From: Pigmentiphaga sp.
GTDB taxonomy: Bacteria > Pseudomonadota > Gammaproteobacteria > Burkholderiales > Burkholderiaceae_B
Direction of reading: 5' to 3'
Assembly: GCA_023228945.1 (NCBI GenBank)
Contig: JALOAI010000007.1
Span: forward strand, 1 to 64,000
DNA: 64,000 bases
Part shown: positions 18,633 through 28,377 of the stretch, piece after piece
Layout: the number at the start of each line of letters is the position of its first letter
Numbering within the stretch: the first letter of the stretch is position 1
Notes under the pieces: generated by a model
Seen by the model: the letters and a program-made list of their open reading frames with translations, nothing else
Told to the model about the DNA's origin: nothing
The model's database searches: none
Made by a program: the position numbers and the translations under genes

Positions 18633-19940
18633 TCAGGGCGCCAGCGACTCGCCCGCCATCAATTGGGCTACTGTTTCACGCTCGCGCACGACGTAGTGTC
18701 GGTCGCCATCCACCAGGATCTCGGCCGCGCGCGGCCGCGTGTTGTACTGGCTCGCCATCACCATGGCATAGGCGCCCGCGCTTTCCACCGCCAGCAGATC
18801 GCCGGCTTGCAAGTCGAGTTCGCGGTCGCGGCCCAGCCAATCGCCGCTTTCGCATATCGGCCCCACCACGTCGTAGCGCGCCGTTTCGCCCGCGCGCGGC
18901 ACCACCGGCAGAATACCGTGGTAAGCCTCATAGAGCGTGGGGCGCAGCAGATCGTTCATGGCGGCATCGACGATGGCGAAATTCTTCACTTCGCCCGGCT
19001 TGAGGTACTCGACCCGCGTCAGCAACACGCCGGCGTTGCCCACCAGCGAACGGCCGGGCTCCAGCACGATGCGTCGGGAGCGGCCGGGTTGCCCTGGCAA
19101 CTCCAGCATGCCGCGGGCTTCGAGGCGCGCATACACCGCGTCGAGCAGTGCCTTGGGTTCGAGCGGAACCTCTTGTTGATAACGGATTCCCAGCCCGCCG
19201 CCCAAATCCATGTGTTCGATGAGCAGACCGGTGGCCTCGAGATCCCGGACCAGGTCGAGCAGTTTCTCGAGCGCATCGAGATAGGGTGAAAGCTCGGTAA
19301 TCTGCGAGCCGATATGGCAATCGACGCCCACCAGGTGCAAGCCCGGCAGCTCGCGCGCGCGGGCGTATACCGCCGGCGCATCAGCGATCGCGATGCCGAA
19401 CTTGTTTTCCTTCAGGCCGGTGGAAATGTAAGGGTGCGTGCCCGGATCGACGTCGGGATTCACGCGCAGCGAGACCGGCGCCGTGAGCCCTTCGGCTTGC
19501 GCCACCTCGGACAGTTGTTGAAGCTCGGCCTCGGATTCGACGTTGAAACACATCACGCCGGCCCGCAGGGCCGCGCGCATTTCCCACGCCTGCTTGCCCA
19601 CGCCGGAAAACACCACCTTGCCGGGGTCGCCGCCGGCGGCGATCACGCGCGCCAGCTCGCCGCCCGACACGATATCGAAGCCCGCGCCCGCTTGGGCGAA
19701 CTCGCGCAGCACCGACAGATTGGAATTGGCCTTCATGCCGTAGCAGATCAGGGCATCGCGGCCCTCGATGGCGCGAGCGTAGCGCTCCCAGGCGCCGCGC
19801 AACGCGGCGCGGGAATACACGAACAGCGGTGTGCCGTGGCGTTCGGCCAGTTCGGACAAGGCAAGATCTTCGGCGTAAAGTTGGCCTTCGTGGTAGTGAA
19901 ACCAGGGCTGGCCGACGGGAGTGGCGAAAGCAGACGTCAT
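18633..19940 (-). CDS. lysA: Diaminopimelate decarboxylase
   Basis: 435 residues. A PLP enzyme (alanine racemase-like fold III) that decarboxylates meso-DAP to L-lysine, the last step of lysine synthesis. The PLP lysine lies in CYGMKANSN (about residues 66-74). Other landmarks are the HIGSQI histidine block, EPGRSLVGNAG, and the C-terminal CESGDWLGRDR cysteine loop that contributes to the partner active site, then GAYAMVMASQYN. It is transcribed convergently to ftsZ and follows the small lipoprotein gene lptM by 12 bp. Confidence 0.97.
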   Translation of the reverse strand: MTSAFATPVGQPWFHYHEGQLYAEDLALSELAERHGTPLFVYSRAALRGAWERYARAIEGRDALICYGMKANSNLSVLREFAQAGAGFDIVSGGELARVIAAGGDPGKVVFSGVGKQAWEMRAALRAGVMCFNVESEAELQQLSEVAQAEGLTAPVSLRVNPDVDPGTHPYISTGLKENKFGIAIADAPAVYARARELPGLHLVGVDCHIGSQITELSPYLDALEKLLDLVRDLEATGLLIEHMDLGGGLGIRYQQEVPLEPKALLDAVYARLEARGMLELPGQPGRSRRIVLEPGRSLVGNAGVLLTRVEYLKPGEVKNFAIVDAAMNDLLRPTLYEAYHGILPVVPRAGETARYDVVGPICESGDWLGRDRELDLQAGDLLAVESAGAYAMVMASQYNTRPRAAEILVDGDRHYVVRERETVAQLMAGESLAP

Positions 19941-19952
19941 GGCGATGGAGGC

Positions 19953-20090
19953 TTACCGGGAGTTGGAGGCGGCGGGAGCCGGCTCGGCGGGAAGATAGAG
20001 CGGGCCCTTCTGGCCGCAGGCGGAAAGCAGCAGGCCCAGAAGCAGCGCCGCTACAATGCGGCCAAGGCCCCGACGAGGGGTAGTGTTCAT
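19953..20090 (-). CDS. lptM: Small lipoprotein LptM (YifL family)
   Basis: 45 residues: a basic start, a hydrophobic signal segment (about 10-24) and lipobox LLSAC with the lipidated cysteine at residue 25, followed directly by GQKGPLYLP, the hallmark of the LptM/YifL family upstream of lysA. In E. coli LptM stabilises LptD in the outer-membrane LPS translocon. An alternative in-frame ATG at 20102 would add four residues (MPVS). No clear ribosome site decides between them. The start lies only 24 bp from the divergent cyaY start. Confidence 0.85.
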   Translation of the reverse strand: MNTTPRRGLGRIVAALLLGLLLSACGQKGPLYLPAEPAPAASNSR

Positions 20091-20114
20091 CGAGACTGGC
20101 ATGGTGGTGAAATT

Positions 20115-20444
20115 ATGACCGAAAGTGAGTTTTTGGCGGTGGCCGACGGTATCATGAAACAGGTCGAGCTTCAGGCGGATAGCTGGTTCGACGATCTGGA
20201 TATCGATGTGGAAGCCACCCGCAACGGCGGCGTCTTGACGCTGGTGTTCGACGCCGGCGCCCAGATCGTGATCAATGGCCAGCCGCCGCTGCAAGAAATG
20301 TGGGTGGCGGCGCCGCGCGGCGGCTTCCATTATCGCCTCGAAGACGGTACTTGGCGCGACACGCGCGGCGGCCCCGATCTGGCCCAGGCTTTATCCGAGA
20401 TCTGCAGCGAAGCGGCCGGCCGCCCCTTGCGGGTAACGATCTGA
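20115..20444 (+). CDS. cyaY: Frataxin-like iron-sulfur assembly protein CyaY
   Basis: 109 residues. Acidic N-terminal helix (TESEFLAVADGIMKQVE), then the beta-sheet signature TLVFDAGAQIVINGQPP and QEMWVAAPRGGFHY, typical of bacterial frataxin. CyaY binds iron and modulates the cysteine desulfurase IscS during Fe-S cluster assembly. Its last 54 bp overlap the end of the convergent aconitase-family gene. Neighbouring lptM is divergent, so any cyaY promoter must overlap lptM coding DNA. Confidence 0.94.
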   Translation: MTESEFLAVADGIMKQVELQADSWFDDLDIDVEATRNGGVLTLVFDAGAQIVINGQPPLQEMWVAAPRGGFHYRLEDGTWRDTRGGPDLAQALSEICSEAAGRPLRVTI

Positions 20445-22484
20445 TCCAACGGCCGCCATCCGGCGCAGGCCATCAAAATCCCGGATGACGCCGGCCAGGG
20501 CACTGGCCGCCACCGTGTGGGGGCTAGCCAACCAAACGTCGCCGGGGCCCGAGCGGCCGGGGAAGTTCCGGTTGATGGCGCTGATGGTTACCTGATCGGG
20601 CGCCGTCGATTGCCCCGGCCCGCAATTGGCGCACGAGCCGCAGCCCGGCAGGATCAGTTCCACGCCGGCCTCGGCAAAGGTTTCCAGATAGCCTTGTTCC
20701 GCACAATAGCGCTGTACATCCAGCGTTCCGAATTGCAAGAAGAAGCGGACCTTCGGCGCGAGGCGCCAGCCGCGCTCCAGGCCCCAGCGCAGCACCTCAT
20801 GATAGGCGTCGAAGTCGGCGCGCTTGCCGCCGGTGCACGAGCCGCCGTAGGCGATGTCGATCTTCACCTCCTCCGGCAGGTCGGCGACGGCCACGCCGTT
20901 GCCGGGGTCGCCGGGCCGGGCCACCATGGGTTGGATGGCGGCGGCGTCGAGGTGGATCACGTGGCGGTAGGCCGCGTCGGGATCGCTGCGCATCCAGGGT
21001 TCGGGTTCGAACGCGAGGCCGCGCCGCTCGCGGAGAAAGGCCGTGGTCTGAGCGTCGGGCTCGACGATGCCGGTGAAGCCGCCCAGTTCGGCGGCCATGT
21101 TGGTGAGCGTGGCGCGTTCGTCGATCGTCATGGCGCGTATCGCCTCGCCGCCATACTCGAACACCGCGCCGATGGCATCGCCGCAGCGGACGGCCTCCGA
21201 GCTGAGCAGGACCAGCACGATATCCTTGGCCGCCACTCCGGGCGCGAGGCGGCCGGACACCTCCACCCGCAGTGTGTCGGGGATGGGGCAGCGCACATAG
21301 CCGGTGACCCAGCTGTTGGCCATATCGGTCGAACCGACGCCGAACGCGAGGCAGCCCAGCGCACCGGCATGCGGTGTGTGCGAATCGGTGCCGGCCACCA
21401 CCTCGCCGGGCAGGGCGTGGCGTTCGGTCATCAGGGCATGGCAGATGCCTTCCGCGCCAGCGCCGCCGGGCAATTGGCCATAGCGCAGCACCGGATAAGC
21501 GGCGGTGAAGTCCTGATGCCCCCGCACCAGGCTCGCCACTCCCGGCAACAGTCTGCCCCGCACGTGCGGCACGCTTTGTGGCGCGAGCACCAAGTGATCG
21601 TGGAAGGCGACGATGCGCCCGGGGTCGTGCAGCGGTGCCGGCTGGCCGTAAGCCTCATGCATCAGGTGGGCGCTCATGCCCGTAAAGTAATCGTGGCTGA
21701 AGCGCCAGTCGGCGCGCACGAACACGCCGCTGCCGTGTTCGGCATGAGCCATGTCGGGATGCAGGTGACGGCGCAGGATCTTCTCGGCCAGGGTGATGCC
21801 TCGGTCTTTGCCCGTTTTGCTGCGCAAGCCCGGGGCCGCTCGTTCTGATTCCGCACAACCGGCTCCGGTGCTGACGGCGGGCCCTGCCGTGGAGGGCAGC
21901 GGGCTGCTTGGGACATTCGCCGTCGTGCCGCGCAGCGCGTGGCGGCTGTAGGCCATCAATCCACCGTGGCGCAAAATTGCCTGGGTCAGCGCATCCCGCC
22001 CCTTCAGAAAACAGTCGATCGGGATGGCTTCGCCCGCCTCGATCCGTCGCAACACGCTGAAATCGGTGGTGGTGAAAATGCCGAGGTTGTCGCAGTTCTG
22101 GCGATAGATGCGCTCGAAGCTCTCGGCCACGATCAGGCGCACGCCGGCCGCCCGTTCGGCCAGGGGACTGTGCTCGCGCGAAGAACCCTTGCCGTAGCGT
22201 TTGCCCGCCACCGTTACCTCGAAGCCGCCGCGCCGTATGGCATCTTCGCCGATCGGCAGCTCGGCGCCGGCCTTCAACCCCACATAGGGGTAGCGTCCCA
22301 GGCGTTGGTCATAGACCAGCATGGTGGTAACGGGAGTGATTTCATCGGTCGAAACATCATCGCGCAGCGGCAAGGCTGCTTGCAGCGTCACCGGCTCGCC
22401 AGCCAGCTGGCGTCGAAGACAGGCCGGGTCGCATGAAAGGTAGAGAATGCGGCCGTCGAAACGGATCGCGCGGTCGTCGTGCAT
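20391..22484 (-). CDS. Aconitase-superfamily hydro-lyase with N-terminal swivel domain (LeuD-LeuC type fusion)
   Basis: 697 residues in inverted domain order. The small swivel domain comes first (about 25-182; YGKGSSREHSPLAE near 98-110), then a low-complexity Pro/Ser/Ala linker (about 187-228), then the large catalytic domain (229-697). The large domain has AGTDSHTPHAG, the cluster cysteine of GGSCTGG and the CxxC pair in GCGSCANCG, so a [4Fe-4S] cluster is expected. The family isomerises or dehydrates hydroxy di- or tricarboxylates; the substrate cannot be told from sequence. It is divergent from the leuCD-like pair, which suggests shared control by the LysR regulator downstream of them. 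Its last 54 bp overlap cyaY on the other strand. Confidence 0.85.
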   Translation of the reverse strand: MHDDRAIRFDGRILYLSCDPACLRRQLAGEPVTLQAALPLRDDVSTDEITPVTTMLVYDQRLGRYPYVGLKAGAELPIGEDAIRRGGFEVTVAGKRYGKGSSREHSPLAERAAGVRLIVAESFERIYRQNCDNLGIFTTTDFSVLRRIEAGEAIPIDCFLKGRDALTQAILRHGGLMAYSRHALRGTTANVPSSPLPSTAGPAVSTGAGCAESERAAPGLRSKTGKDRGITLAEKILRRHLHPDMAHAEHGSGVFVRADWRFSHDYFTGMSAHLMHEAYGQPAPLHDPGRIVAFHDHLVLAPQSVPHVRGRLLPGVASLVRGHQDFTAAYPVLRYGQLPGGAGAEGICHALMTERHALPGEVVAGTDSHTPHAGALGCLAFGVGSTDMANSWVTGYVRCPIPDTLRVEVSGRLAPGVAAKDIVLVLLSSEAVRCGDAIGAVFEYGGEAIRAMTIDERATLTNMAAELGGFTGIVEPDAQTTAFLRERRGLAFEPEPWMRSDPDAAYRHVIHLDAAAIQPMVARPGDPGNGVAVADLPEEVKIDIAYGGSCTGGKRADFDAYHEVLRWGLERGWRLAPKVRFFLQFGTLDVQRYCAEQGYLETFAEAGVELILPGCGSCANCGPGQSTAPDQVTISAINRNFPGRSGPGDVWLASPHTVAASALAGVIRDFDGLRRMAAVGSDRYPQGAAGRFAADLG

Positions 22485-22741
22485 GGGCTGGATTCCTGGT
22501 TCATGGGGGTTAGCCCACTGTAGGCAGCCGAGGCCCGGGCATAAAGCGCCATTTCGGCACTGCAGACATCTCGATGCGCGACGGCGGCCCCCGGGTGGGG
22601 TCTGGCGGCGGAGGTAGACAAGTTGCCGGCTCCGGTGGCGACGGCTGGCATCGCCAATCGGCAGTCCGCAGGCGAGCCGCGGCTCCTATCATGGGGCGTC
22701 GCCGGCGCCGCCCGGCCAGCCGCCATGAAGGAGCGCATCGC

Positions 22742-24142
22742 ATGCCACGCACGCTTTACGACAAACTTTGGGATACGCACGCTTTCGCCGCCGAGGCCGA
22801 CGGCACCAGTCTGCTTTATATCGATCGCCATCTCATCAACGAGGTTTCCAGCCCGCAGGCTTTCGAAGGATTGCGTTTGTCGGGCCGCCGGCCATGGCGC
22901 GCGCAATCCTGTCTGGCGATTGCCGACCATAATGTGCCCACCACCGACCGCCGCCATGGCATCGACGATCCGTTTTCGCGCCAGCAGGTGGCGGCGCTCG
23001 AGAACAATGCCCGCGTCCACGGCATGACATTCTTCGGCATGCTGGACCGGCGGCAGGGCATCGAGCACGTGGTCGGCCCCGAGCAGGGCGCGACCTTGCC
23101 GGGCATGACGGTAGTGTGCGGCGATTCGCATACCAGCACGCACGGCGCCTTCGCCTGCCTGGCGCATGGCATCGGCACGTCGGAGGTGGAGCATGTGCTG
23201 GCCACCCAGACCTTGCTGGCGCGCAAGATGAAGGCGATGCTCGTGCGCGTGGACGGCGAGCTGCGGCCCGGCGTGGCCGCCAAGGATATCGTGCTGGCGC
23301 TGATCGGCCGGATCGGTGCGGCCGGCGCCACGGGCCACGCCATCGAATATGCCGGTTCCACCATCCGGGCTTTATCGATGGAAGGGCGGATGACGATCTG
23401 CAATATGTCGATCGAAGCCGGCGCCCGGGCGGGCATGATCGCGGTGGACGACACCACCATCGACTACCTGCGTGGCCGGCCGTTTACGCCCGCCGGGGCG
23501 TTGTGGGATCGGGCCGTCGCCTACTGGCGCACGCTGACATCGGATGACGGCGCCGTGTTCGACGCCGTGGTGGAAATCGATGCGTCGGCCATCGAGCCGC
23601 AAGTCACCTGGGGCACCTCGCCCGAGATGGTGGTCGCGATCGATGGCCGGGTGCCGGATCCCGATGAAGAGAGCGACGCCGTGCGCCGCGAAGGCATGCG
23701 CAAGGCGCTGGCCTATATGGGGCTCGAGCGCGGGACGCCGATCGCGGACATTCGGCTGGACAAAGTTTTCATCGGTTCGTGCACGAACTCGCGGATCGAG
23801 GATCTGCGCGCCGCCGCCGCCGTCGTCAAGGGCCGGAAGACGGCGCCGAACATCAAGCTCGCCCTGGTGGTGCCGGGATCGGGGCTGGTCAAGGCCCAGG
23901 CCGAAGAGGAGGGCCTCGATCGCATCTTTCTTGAGGCGGGCTTCGAATGGCGGGAATCGGGCTGCTCGATGTGCATGGCGATGAATGCCGATCGCCTTGC
24001 TCCGGGAGAGCGCTGCGCGTCAACTTCCAACCGCAATTTCGAGGGCCGGCAGGGCGCCGGCGGCCGCACCCATCTGGTGAGCCCGGCGATGGCCGCGGCC
24101 GCGGCCGTTGCGGGGCGCTTCGTCGACGTCAGGGAGTTATGA
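22742..24142 (+). CDS. leuC: 3-isopropylmalate dehydratase-like large subunit (LeuC family)
   Basis: 466 residues, the normal LeuC length, starting [13 protein letters not shown]. The ATG at 22742 has AAGGAG 8 bp upstream, so the longer frame is rejected. Motifs: [12 protein letters not shown], [4Fe-4S] cysteines in [13 protein letters not shown] and GCSMCMAMN, and the end block [12 protein letters not shown]. With LeuD it interconverts 2- and 3-isopropylmalate, or a related pair such as dimethylmalate. No leuA or leuB is adjacent and a LysR gene follows, so a role outside leucine synthesis is possible. It overlaps the first potential leuD ATG. Confidence 0.9.
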   Translation: MPRTLYDKLWDTHAFAAEADGTSLLYIDRHLINEVSSPQAFEGLRLSGRRPWRAQSCLAIADHNVPTTDRRHGIDDPFSRQQVAALENNARVHGMTFFGMLDRRQGIEHVVGPEQGATLPGMTVVCGDSHTSTHGAFACLAHGIGTSEVEHVLATQTLLARKMKAMLVRVDGELRPGVAAKDIVLALIGRIGAAGATGHAIEYAGSTIRALSMEGRMTICNMSIEAGARAGMIAVDDTTIDYLRGRPFTPAGALWDRAVAYWRTLTSDDGAVFDAVVEIDASAIEPQVTWGTSPEMVVAIDGRVPDPDEESDAVRREGMRKALAYMGLERGTPIADIRLDKVFIGSCTNSRIEDLRAAAAVVKGRKTAPNIKLALVVPGSGLVKAQAEEEGLDRIFLEAGFEWRESGCSMCMAMNADRLAPGERCASTSNRNFEGRQGAGGRTHLVSPAMAAAAAVAGRFVDVREL

Positions 24143-24156
24143 AAGGAATATTGATC

Positions 24157-24810
24157 ATGGAAAAATTCGACCGCCTGGACAGTATCGCCGCTCCTCTCGA
24201 CCGGAGCCACGTCGATACCGATGCCATCATTCCCAAGCAGTTCCTGAAATCCATTCAGCGCACGGGATTCGGCGATAACCTGTTCGACGAATGGCGCTAC
24301 CTGGATCTCGGCGAACCGGGCCAGGACTGCGCCCTCAGGCCGCGCAATCCCGACTTCGTCCTGAACCAGCCGCGCTACCGGGGCGCGCAAATTCTGCTGG
24401 CCCGTGCCAACTTCGGCTGTGGTTCATCGCGAGAGCACGCGCCGTGGGCATTGCAGCAATACGGTTTTCGCGCCATCATCGCTCCCAGTTTCGGCGATAT
24501 TTTCTATAACAACGCGATGCAGAACGGCCTGTTGCCCGTGGTGCTGGAGGAAGGCGAGGTAGATCTCCTGTTCGTTCGCGAAGCGCAGTCGCCCCCGCTG
24601 CGCCTGCAGATCGACCTGGAAGCGCAGACGGTGACCGCTGCCGACGAGGGGCTGGAGTTCCGCTTCGCGATCTCGCCATTCCGCAAGGATTGCCTGCTCA
24701 ATGGCCTGGACGACATTGCCCTGACATTGCGCAAGGCCGAGCGCATCCGCGCCTTCGAAAGCGAGCATCTGGAGGCATTTCCCTGGCTGGCGAGGCCGCT
24801 GCAGGCATGA
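24157..24810 (+). CDS. leuD: 3-isopropylmalate dehydratase-like small subunit (LeuD family)
   Basis: 217 residues, starting [15 protein letters not shown]. It is the swivel subunit that partners LeuC. Motifs: [29 protein letters not shown] (the conserved SREH loop) and [20 protein letters not shown]. The ATG at 24157 has AAAGGA about 10 bp upstream. An earlier in-frame ATG at 24139 overlaps the leuC stop and would add MKGILI, so it is less likely. Confidence 0.9.
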   Translation: MEKFDRLDSIAAPLDRSHVDTDAIIPKQFLKSIQRTGFGDNLFDEWRYLDLGEPGQDCALRPRNPDFVLNQPRYRGAQILLARANFGCGSSREHAPWALQQYGFRAIIAPSFGDIFYNNAMQNGLLPVVLEEGEVDLLFVREAQSPPLRLQIDLEAQTVTAADEGLEFRFAISPFRKDCLLNGLDDIALTLRKAERIRAFESEHLEAFPWLARPLQA

Positions 24811-24862
24811 GCGCGAATCCTCCCTCGGGGAGAGGACTCGCGCAGCGACTGGAGGGTCGTCA

Positions 24863-25759
24863 ATGAGCAGTCTCGTTAGGAAGCTCGACCTGACATCGCT
24901 GCGCCTGTTCGTGGCGGTATGCCAGGAGCGCAATATCGCCCGCGCCGCCGAGCGCGAAGCGATCGCGCCATCGGCGGTGAGCCGGCGCATTGCCGACATT
25001 GAACACCTCATTGGCCACCCCGTGATCGAACGCGGGTCGCGCGGTATTTCGGTCACTCCCATTGGCGAGGCCGTGCTGCGCCATGCCCGCGAAGTGCTCG
25101 CCAATCTCGAGCGCCTCGAGGCCGAAGTGTCGCACTATGCCTCGGGCGCCAAGGGCACGATACGCATCGTCGGCAATATGTCGTCGGTGGTGCAGTTCCT
25201 GCCTGAAGACATTGCGGCTTTCAAGCGCGTGTTTCCCGAGGTCGACATCCTGATCGACGAGCAGACCAGCAGCGAGGTGCTGAGCAGCCTGGCCGAGAAC
25301 GCGTTCGACATCGGCTTCTGCAACGAGGTCCCGGGCATCGAGCAAATGGAGCGCCTGCCCTACCGCAGCGATCGGCTCTACCTGGCGGTGCCGCGCCAGC
25401 ATCGCCTGGCCCGCGCGCCGGTGGTGCGCCTGCGTGATTTCATGGCCGAGAACATCGTCGGCATGGGCCAGGGGACCTCATTGACCCGGCTGCTGGTACA
25501 AGAGGCCCGCCGGCTGGGTGCGGGCTTGCGCGTCAAGATCACCGTCAGCAGCCTGGACGCCCTATGCCGCATGGTGCATGTCGGGCTGGGCGTGGCGGTC
25601 GTGCCGCAGCACAGCGGCGAGCTTTACGTCGACACCCTGGAGCTTGCGCTCATACCCATCGAGGAGGCATGGGCGGTACGCGAGCTGTGGATCGTGTTCC
25701 GTCAGCGCGAGGGGCTATCGGCTCCCGCCGCGGCGCTGGTGGATTTTCTGGCGCGCTAG
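24863..25759 (+). CDS. LysR-family transcriptional regulator
   Basis: 298 residues. N-terminal winged helix-turn-helix (about 10-68; RLFVAVCQERNIARAAEREAIAPSAVSRRIADIE in three short blocks) and a periplasmic-binding-protein-like effector domain (about 95-298). It lies 52 bp downstream of leuD on the same strand, instead of divergent as is common for LysR genes, so it probably belongs to the leuCD transcription unit. The 257-bp divergent region 22485-22741 is the likely target. The effector is unknown, plausibly a hydroxy acid handled by the neighbouring hydro-lyases. Confidence 0.92.
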   Translation: MSSLVRKLDLTSLRLFVAVCQERNIARAAEREAIAPSAVSRRIADIEHLIGHPVIERGSRGISVTPIGEAVLRHAREVLANLERLEAEVSHYASGAKGTIRIVGNMSSVVQFLPEDIAAFKRVFPEVDILIDEQTSSEVLSSLAENAFDIGFCNEVPGIEQMERLPYRSDRLYLAVPRQHRLARAPVVRLRDFMAENIVGMGQGTSLTRLLVQEARRLGAGLRVKITVSSLDALCRMVHVGLGVAVVPQHSGELYVDTLELALIPIEEAWAVRELWIVFRQREGLSAPAAALVDFLAR

Positions 25760-25808
25760 CGCGGCAGCGGCTGCGACCGCAAGCCGGGACTCCGGCGCCA
25801 AACGCAAA

Positions 25809-25829
25809 ACGGACCCGCCAAGGGTCCGT
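25809..25829. terminator. Bidirectional hairpin between lysR and mrcA
   Basis: Perfect 8-bp stem ACGGACCC (25809-25816) / GGGTCCGT (25822-25829) with a 5-base loop, preceded by AAAA and followed by T. It lies between the two convergent genes and can serve both strands. Confidence 0.7.
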
Positions 25830-25863
25830 TCGCGAGGGTTTGCCTGGCCGGCCACCTGGGCGC

Positions 25864-28377
25864 TCAGGGCAGGTTCATCACCCCGCCCCAGCCATCGTTG
25901 CCCGAGCGGCGGGCCGCCGGCGCGGGTGGCGGCATCGTTGGATGGGTGGCGCTGGCCGGCGGTGGCGGCGGCGGGGCGGCGCCACCGCCGAACAGGCGTT
26001 GCAAGGGCGATGCGGGCGCCTGCGCCATGGGCTCGTTCAAGCCCAGGGTGTCGAGCAGGTCGCGCAAGGGGTCTTCGTTGAGACCGACGCTGGCAATGGC
26101 CTGGCCCGGCGGGAATTCCGAAAAGTAATACGTGCCGTCGGCGTGCAAGAGCCCGGGCGGCTCGTTGAGTTTTTTCTCGGGAACTCCCTTGAGCGCGTGG
26201 CTCATGTAGTCGAGCCAGATCGGCAGGGCGGCGCCGCCGCCGGTCTCGCGATCGCCCAGCGATCGCGGCTGGTCGAAGCCCATCCAGGCGATGCCCACCA
26301 GGCTGGGCGTGTAGCCGGCAAACCAGGCGTCGATGGAGTCGTTGGTGGTGCCGGTCTTGCCGGCGACGTCGCTGCGCTTGAGCTGGCTGGCGCGGCGCGC
26401 GGTGCCCGTGGCCACGTTGTTGCGCATCATGTTGTCGGCAATGAAGGCGGTGCGGGCGTCGATGGCCCGGGCGGAGTGGTCGCCGGCCAGCGTGGGCTTG
26501 GCCTCCATCAGAACCTGGCCGTCGTTGTTGGTGACCTTGGTGATGAGATAGGGCGGCACACGATAACCGCCATTGGCGAATACCGCGTAGGCGCCGGCCA
26601 TCTGCAGCGGGGTCACGGCGCCCGCGCCCAGGGCCATGGTCAAGTAGGCGGGATGGCGGGCGGCGTCGAAGCCGAAGCGAGTGATGTATTCCTGGGCATA
26701 GGCGGGGTTGATGGCTTCCAGGATGCGGATCGACACCATGTTGCGCGAGCGCGCCAGCCCTTCGCGCATGGTGAGGGCATCGCTATAGGCGTTGCCGTAG
26801 TTCTTGGGCTCCCAGCGCTGTTCGCCGGGACGGGTGGGCTCGAGCACGAAGGGGCGATCGGAGATGCGGGTGGTAGGGGTGAGGCCGCGTTCGAGGGCCG
26901 CGGCATAGATGAAGGGTTTGAAGCTGGAGCCGGGCTGGCGCCAGGCCTGGGTGACGCGGTTGAATTTGCCGAGCTGGAAGTCGAACCCGCCCACCATCGC
27001 CCGGATCGCGCCGTCGTCGGGCGAGAGGGCGACGAAGGCGGCCTGCACCTGGGGCATCTGCAGCATTTCCCAGGCGTCACCGTTGCGGCGGATGCGGACC
27101 ACCGCGCCGCGGCTGATACGGTTGCGCTCGGACGCCTTGGGCCCCAGGCCGCCCTTGACCAGCGCCAGCCCTTTGCCGCTCACGGTGTAGCGTTCTTTCG
27201 AGTTGCGCGCCACCACGACTTCGTCGGGCGAGGCCGAGAGCACGACGGCGGACAGCAAGTCGGCTGAATCGGGGTGCTCTCGCAGGGCTTCGTCGAGCCG
27301 CTCGTCGAAGGCTTCGGTATCGCGCTCGATGCCCTCGGGCAGCTCGATTCGCGCCTCGGGGCCGCGAAACCCGCGGCGGCGATCATGATCGAGGATGCCC
27401 TTGCGCACGGCCTCCCAGGCCCATTGCTGGTCTTGCGAATGGATCGTGGTGTAGACGTTCAGGCCCCGGGTGTAGGTTTCGTCGCCGTAGACGTCGAATA
27501 CCAATTGGCGGGCGAGCTCGGCCACATACTGCGAGTGGGCCTGGAGCGTGGGGCCATCTTCACGGTTGCGCGTGCGCAACTGGATGACTTCGTCCATGGC
27601 CGTTTTGTATTGCTCCGGCGTGATGTAGCCGAGGTCGCGCATGCGTCCGAGCACGTAGTGCTGGCGGATCTCGGCCCGAGGGAAGTTGCTCAGCGGATTG
27701 AAGCGGGACGGCGCCTTGGGAATGCCGGCCAGCATGGCCGCTTCGGCGATGGAAACCTCGTTGAGCGGCTTGCCGAAATAGGTGCGCGCCGCGGCTTCGA
27801 AGCCGTAGGACCGATGGCCGAGGTAAATCTGGTTGATATAGAGCTCGAGAATCTGGTCTTTGGTGAGGTCGGATTCGATCTTGAAAGTGAGCAGCAGTTC
27901 GTAGAACTTGCGCGACCAGGTTTTTTCGGATGACAGATAGAAGTTGCGTGCCACCTGCATGGTGATGGTGCTGGCGCCCTGGGCCCGGCGCATCTCGACC
28001 AGGTTGGTGAGCGCCGCGCGGGCGACGCCGGCGAAGTCGATGCCGCCATGCTGGTAGAAGCGATCGTCTTCGGCGGCCAGGATGGCCTGCTTGAGCGCGA
28101 GGGGCACTTCGTTGATGGGCACGACGCGGCGGCGTTCTTCACCGAACTCGGCGATCAGCATTTGATCTGCCGTATAAACCCGCAGCGGCACTTTGGGGCG
28201 GTAGTCGATCAGGGCGTCGAGGGCGGGCAGGTTGGGCCACGCCAGCGCAAGGGCGAGCCCGCCGACCAGCGCGCCGCTCACCACCAGGCCCAGGCCGAGG
28301 ACGGCAAGGCCGAACAGCCAGCGCAAGGGAGAAAAGCCGTGGCGCGACTCGGAACGGGGGGGCGAAGACTTGGCCAT
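25864..28377 (-). CDS. mrcA: Penicillin-binding protein 1A (bifunctional transglycosylase/transpeptidase)
   Basis: 837 residues. One N-terminal membrane anchor (about 20-48). GT51 glycosyltransferase domain with catalytic EDDRFYQHGG (Glu103) and the RRAQGASTITMQVARN block. An OB-like insertion follows, then the transpeptidase with SSFK (484-487), SRN (544-546) and KTGT (674-677). A Pro/Ala-rich tail (about 785-825) ends the protein. It polymerises and cross-links peptidoglycan in the periplasm. It is divergent from aroK, but the pilMNOPQ operon that separates the two in many proteobacteria is missing. The start has few alternatives because the neighbouring promoter space is only about 70 bp. 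Confidence 0.96.
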   Translation of the reverse strand: MAKSSPPRSESRHGFSPLRWLFGLAVLGLGLVVSGALVGGLALALAWPNLPALDALIDYRPKVPLRVYTADQMLIAEFGEERRRVVPINEVPLALKQAILAAEDDRFYQHGGIDFAGVARAALTNLVEMRRAQGASTITMQVARNFYLSSEKTWSRKFYELLLTFKIESDLTKDQILELYINQIYLGHRSYGFEAAARTYFGKPLNEVSIAEAAMLAGIPKAPSRFNPLSNFPRAEIRQHYVLGRMRDLGYITPEQYKTAMDEVIQLRTRNREDGPTLQAHSQYVAELARQLVFDVYGDETYTRGLNVYTTIHSQDQQWAWEAVRKGILDHDRRRGFRGPEARIELPEGIERDTEAFDERLDEALREHPDSADLLSAVVLSASPDEVVVARNSKERYTVSGKGLALVKGGLGPKASERNRISRGAVVRIRRNGDAWEMLQMPQVQAAFVALSPDDGAIRAMVGGFDFQLGKFNRVTQAWRQPGSSFKPFIYAAALERGLTPTTRISDRPFVLEPTRPGEQRWEPKNYGNAYSDALTMREGLARSRNMVSIRILEAINPAYAQEYITRFGFDAARHPAYLTMALGAGAVTPLQMAGAYAVFANGGYRVPPYLITKVTNNDGQVLMEAKPTLAGDHSARAIDARTAFIADNMMRNNVATGTARRASQLKRSDVAGKTGTTNDSIDAWFAGYTPSLVGIAWMGFDQPRSLGDRETGGGAALPIWLDYMSHALKGVPEKKLNEPPGLLHADGTYYFSEFPPGQAIASVGLNEDPLRDLLDTLGLNEPMAQAPASPLQRLFGGGAAPPPPPPASATHPTMPPPAPAARRSGNDGWGGVMNLP

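Noticed and set aside
21800..21925. Linker of the aconitase-family fusion as another repeat copy
   Set aside because: It is a low-complexity insertion, but I found no block shared with the 123-bp element.
22646..22656. TGGCATCGCCA palindrome as a LysR box upstream of leuC
   Set aside because: The arms are only 4 bp and do not follow a clear T-N11-A pattern; not enough to call.
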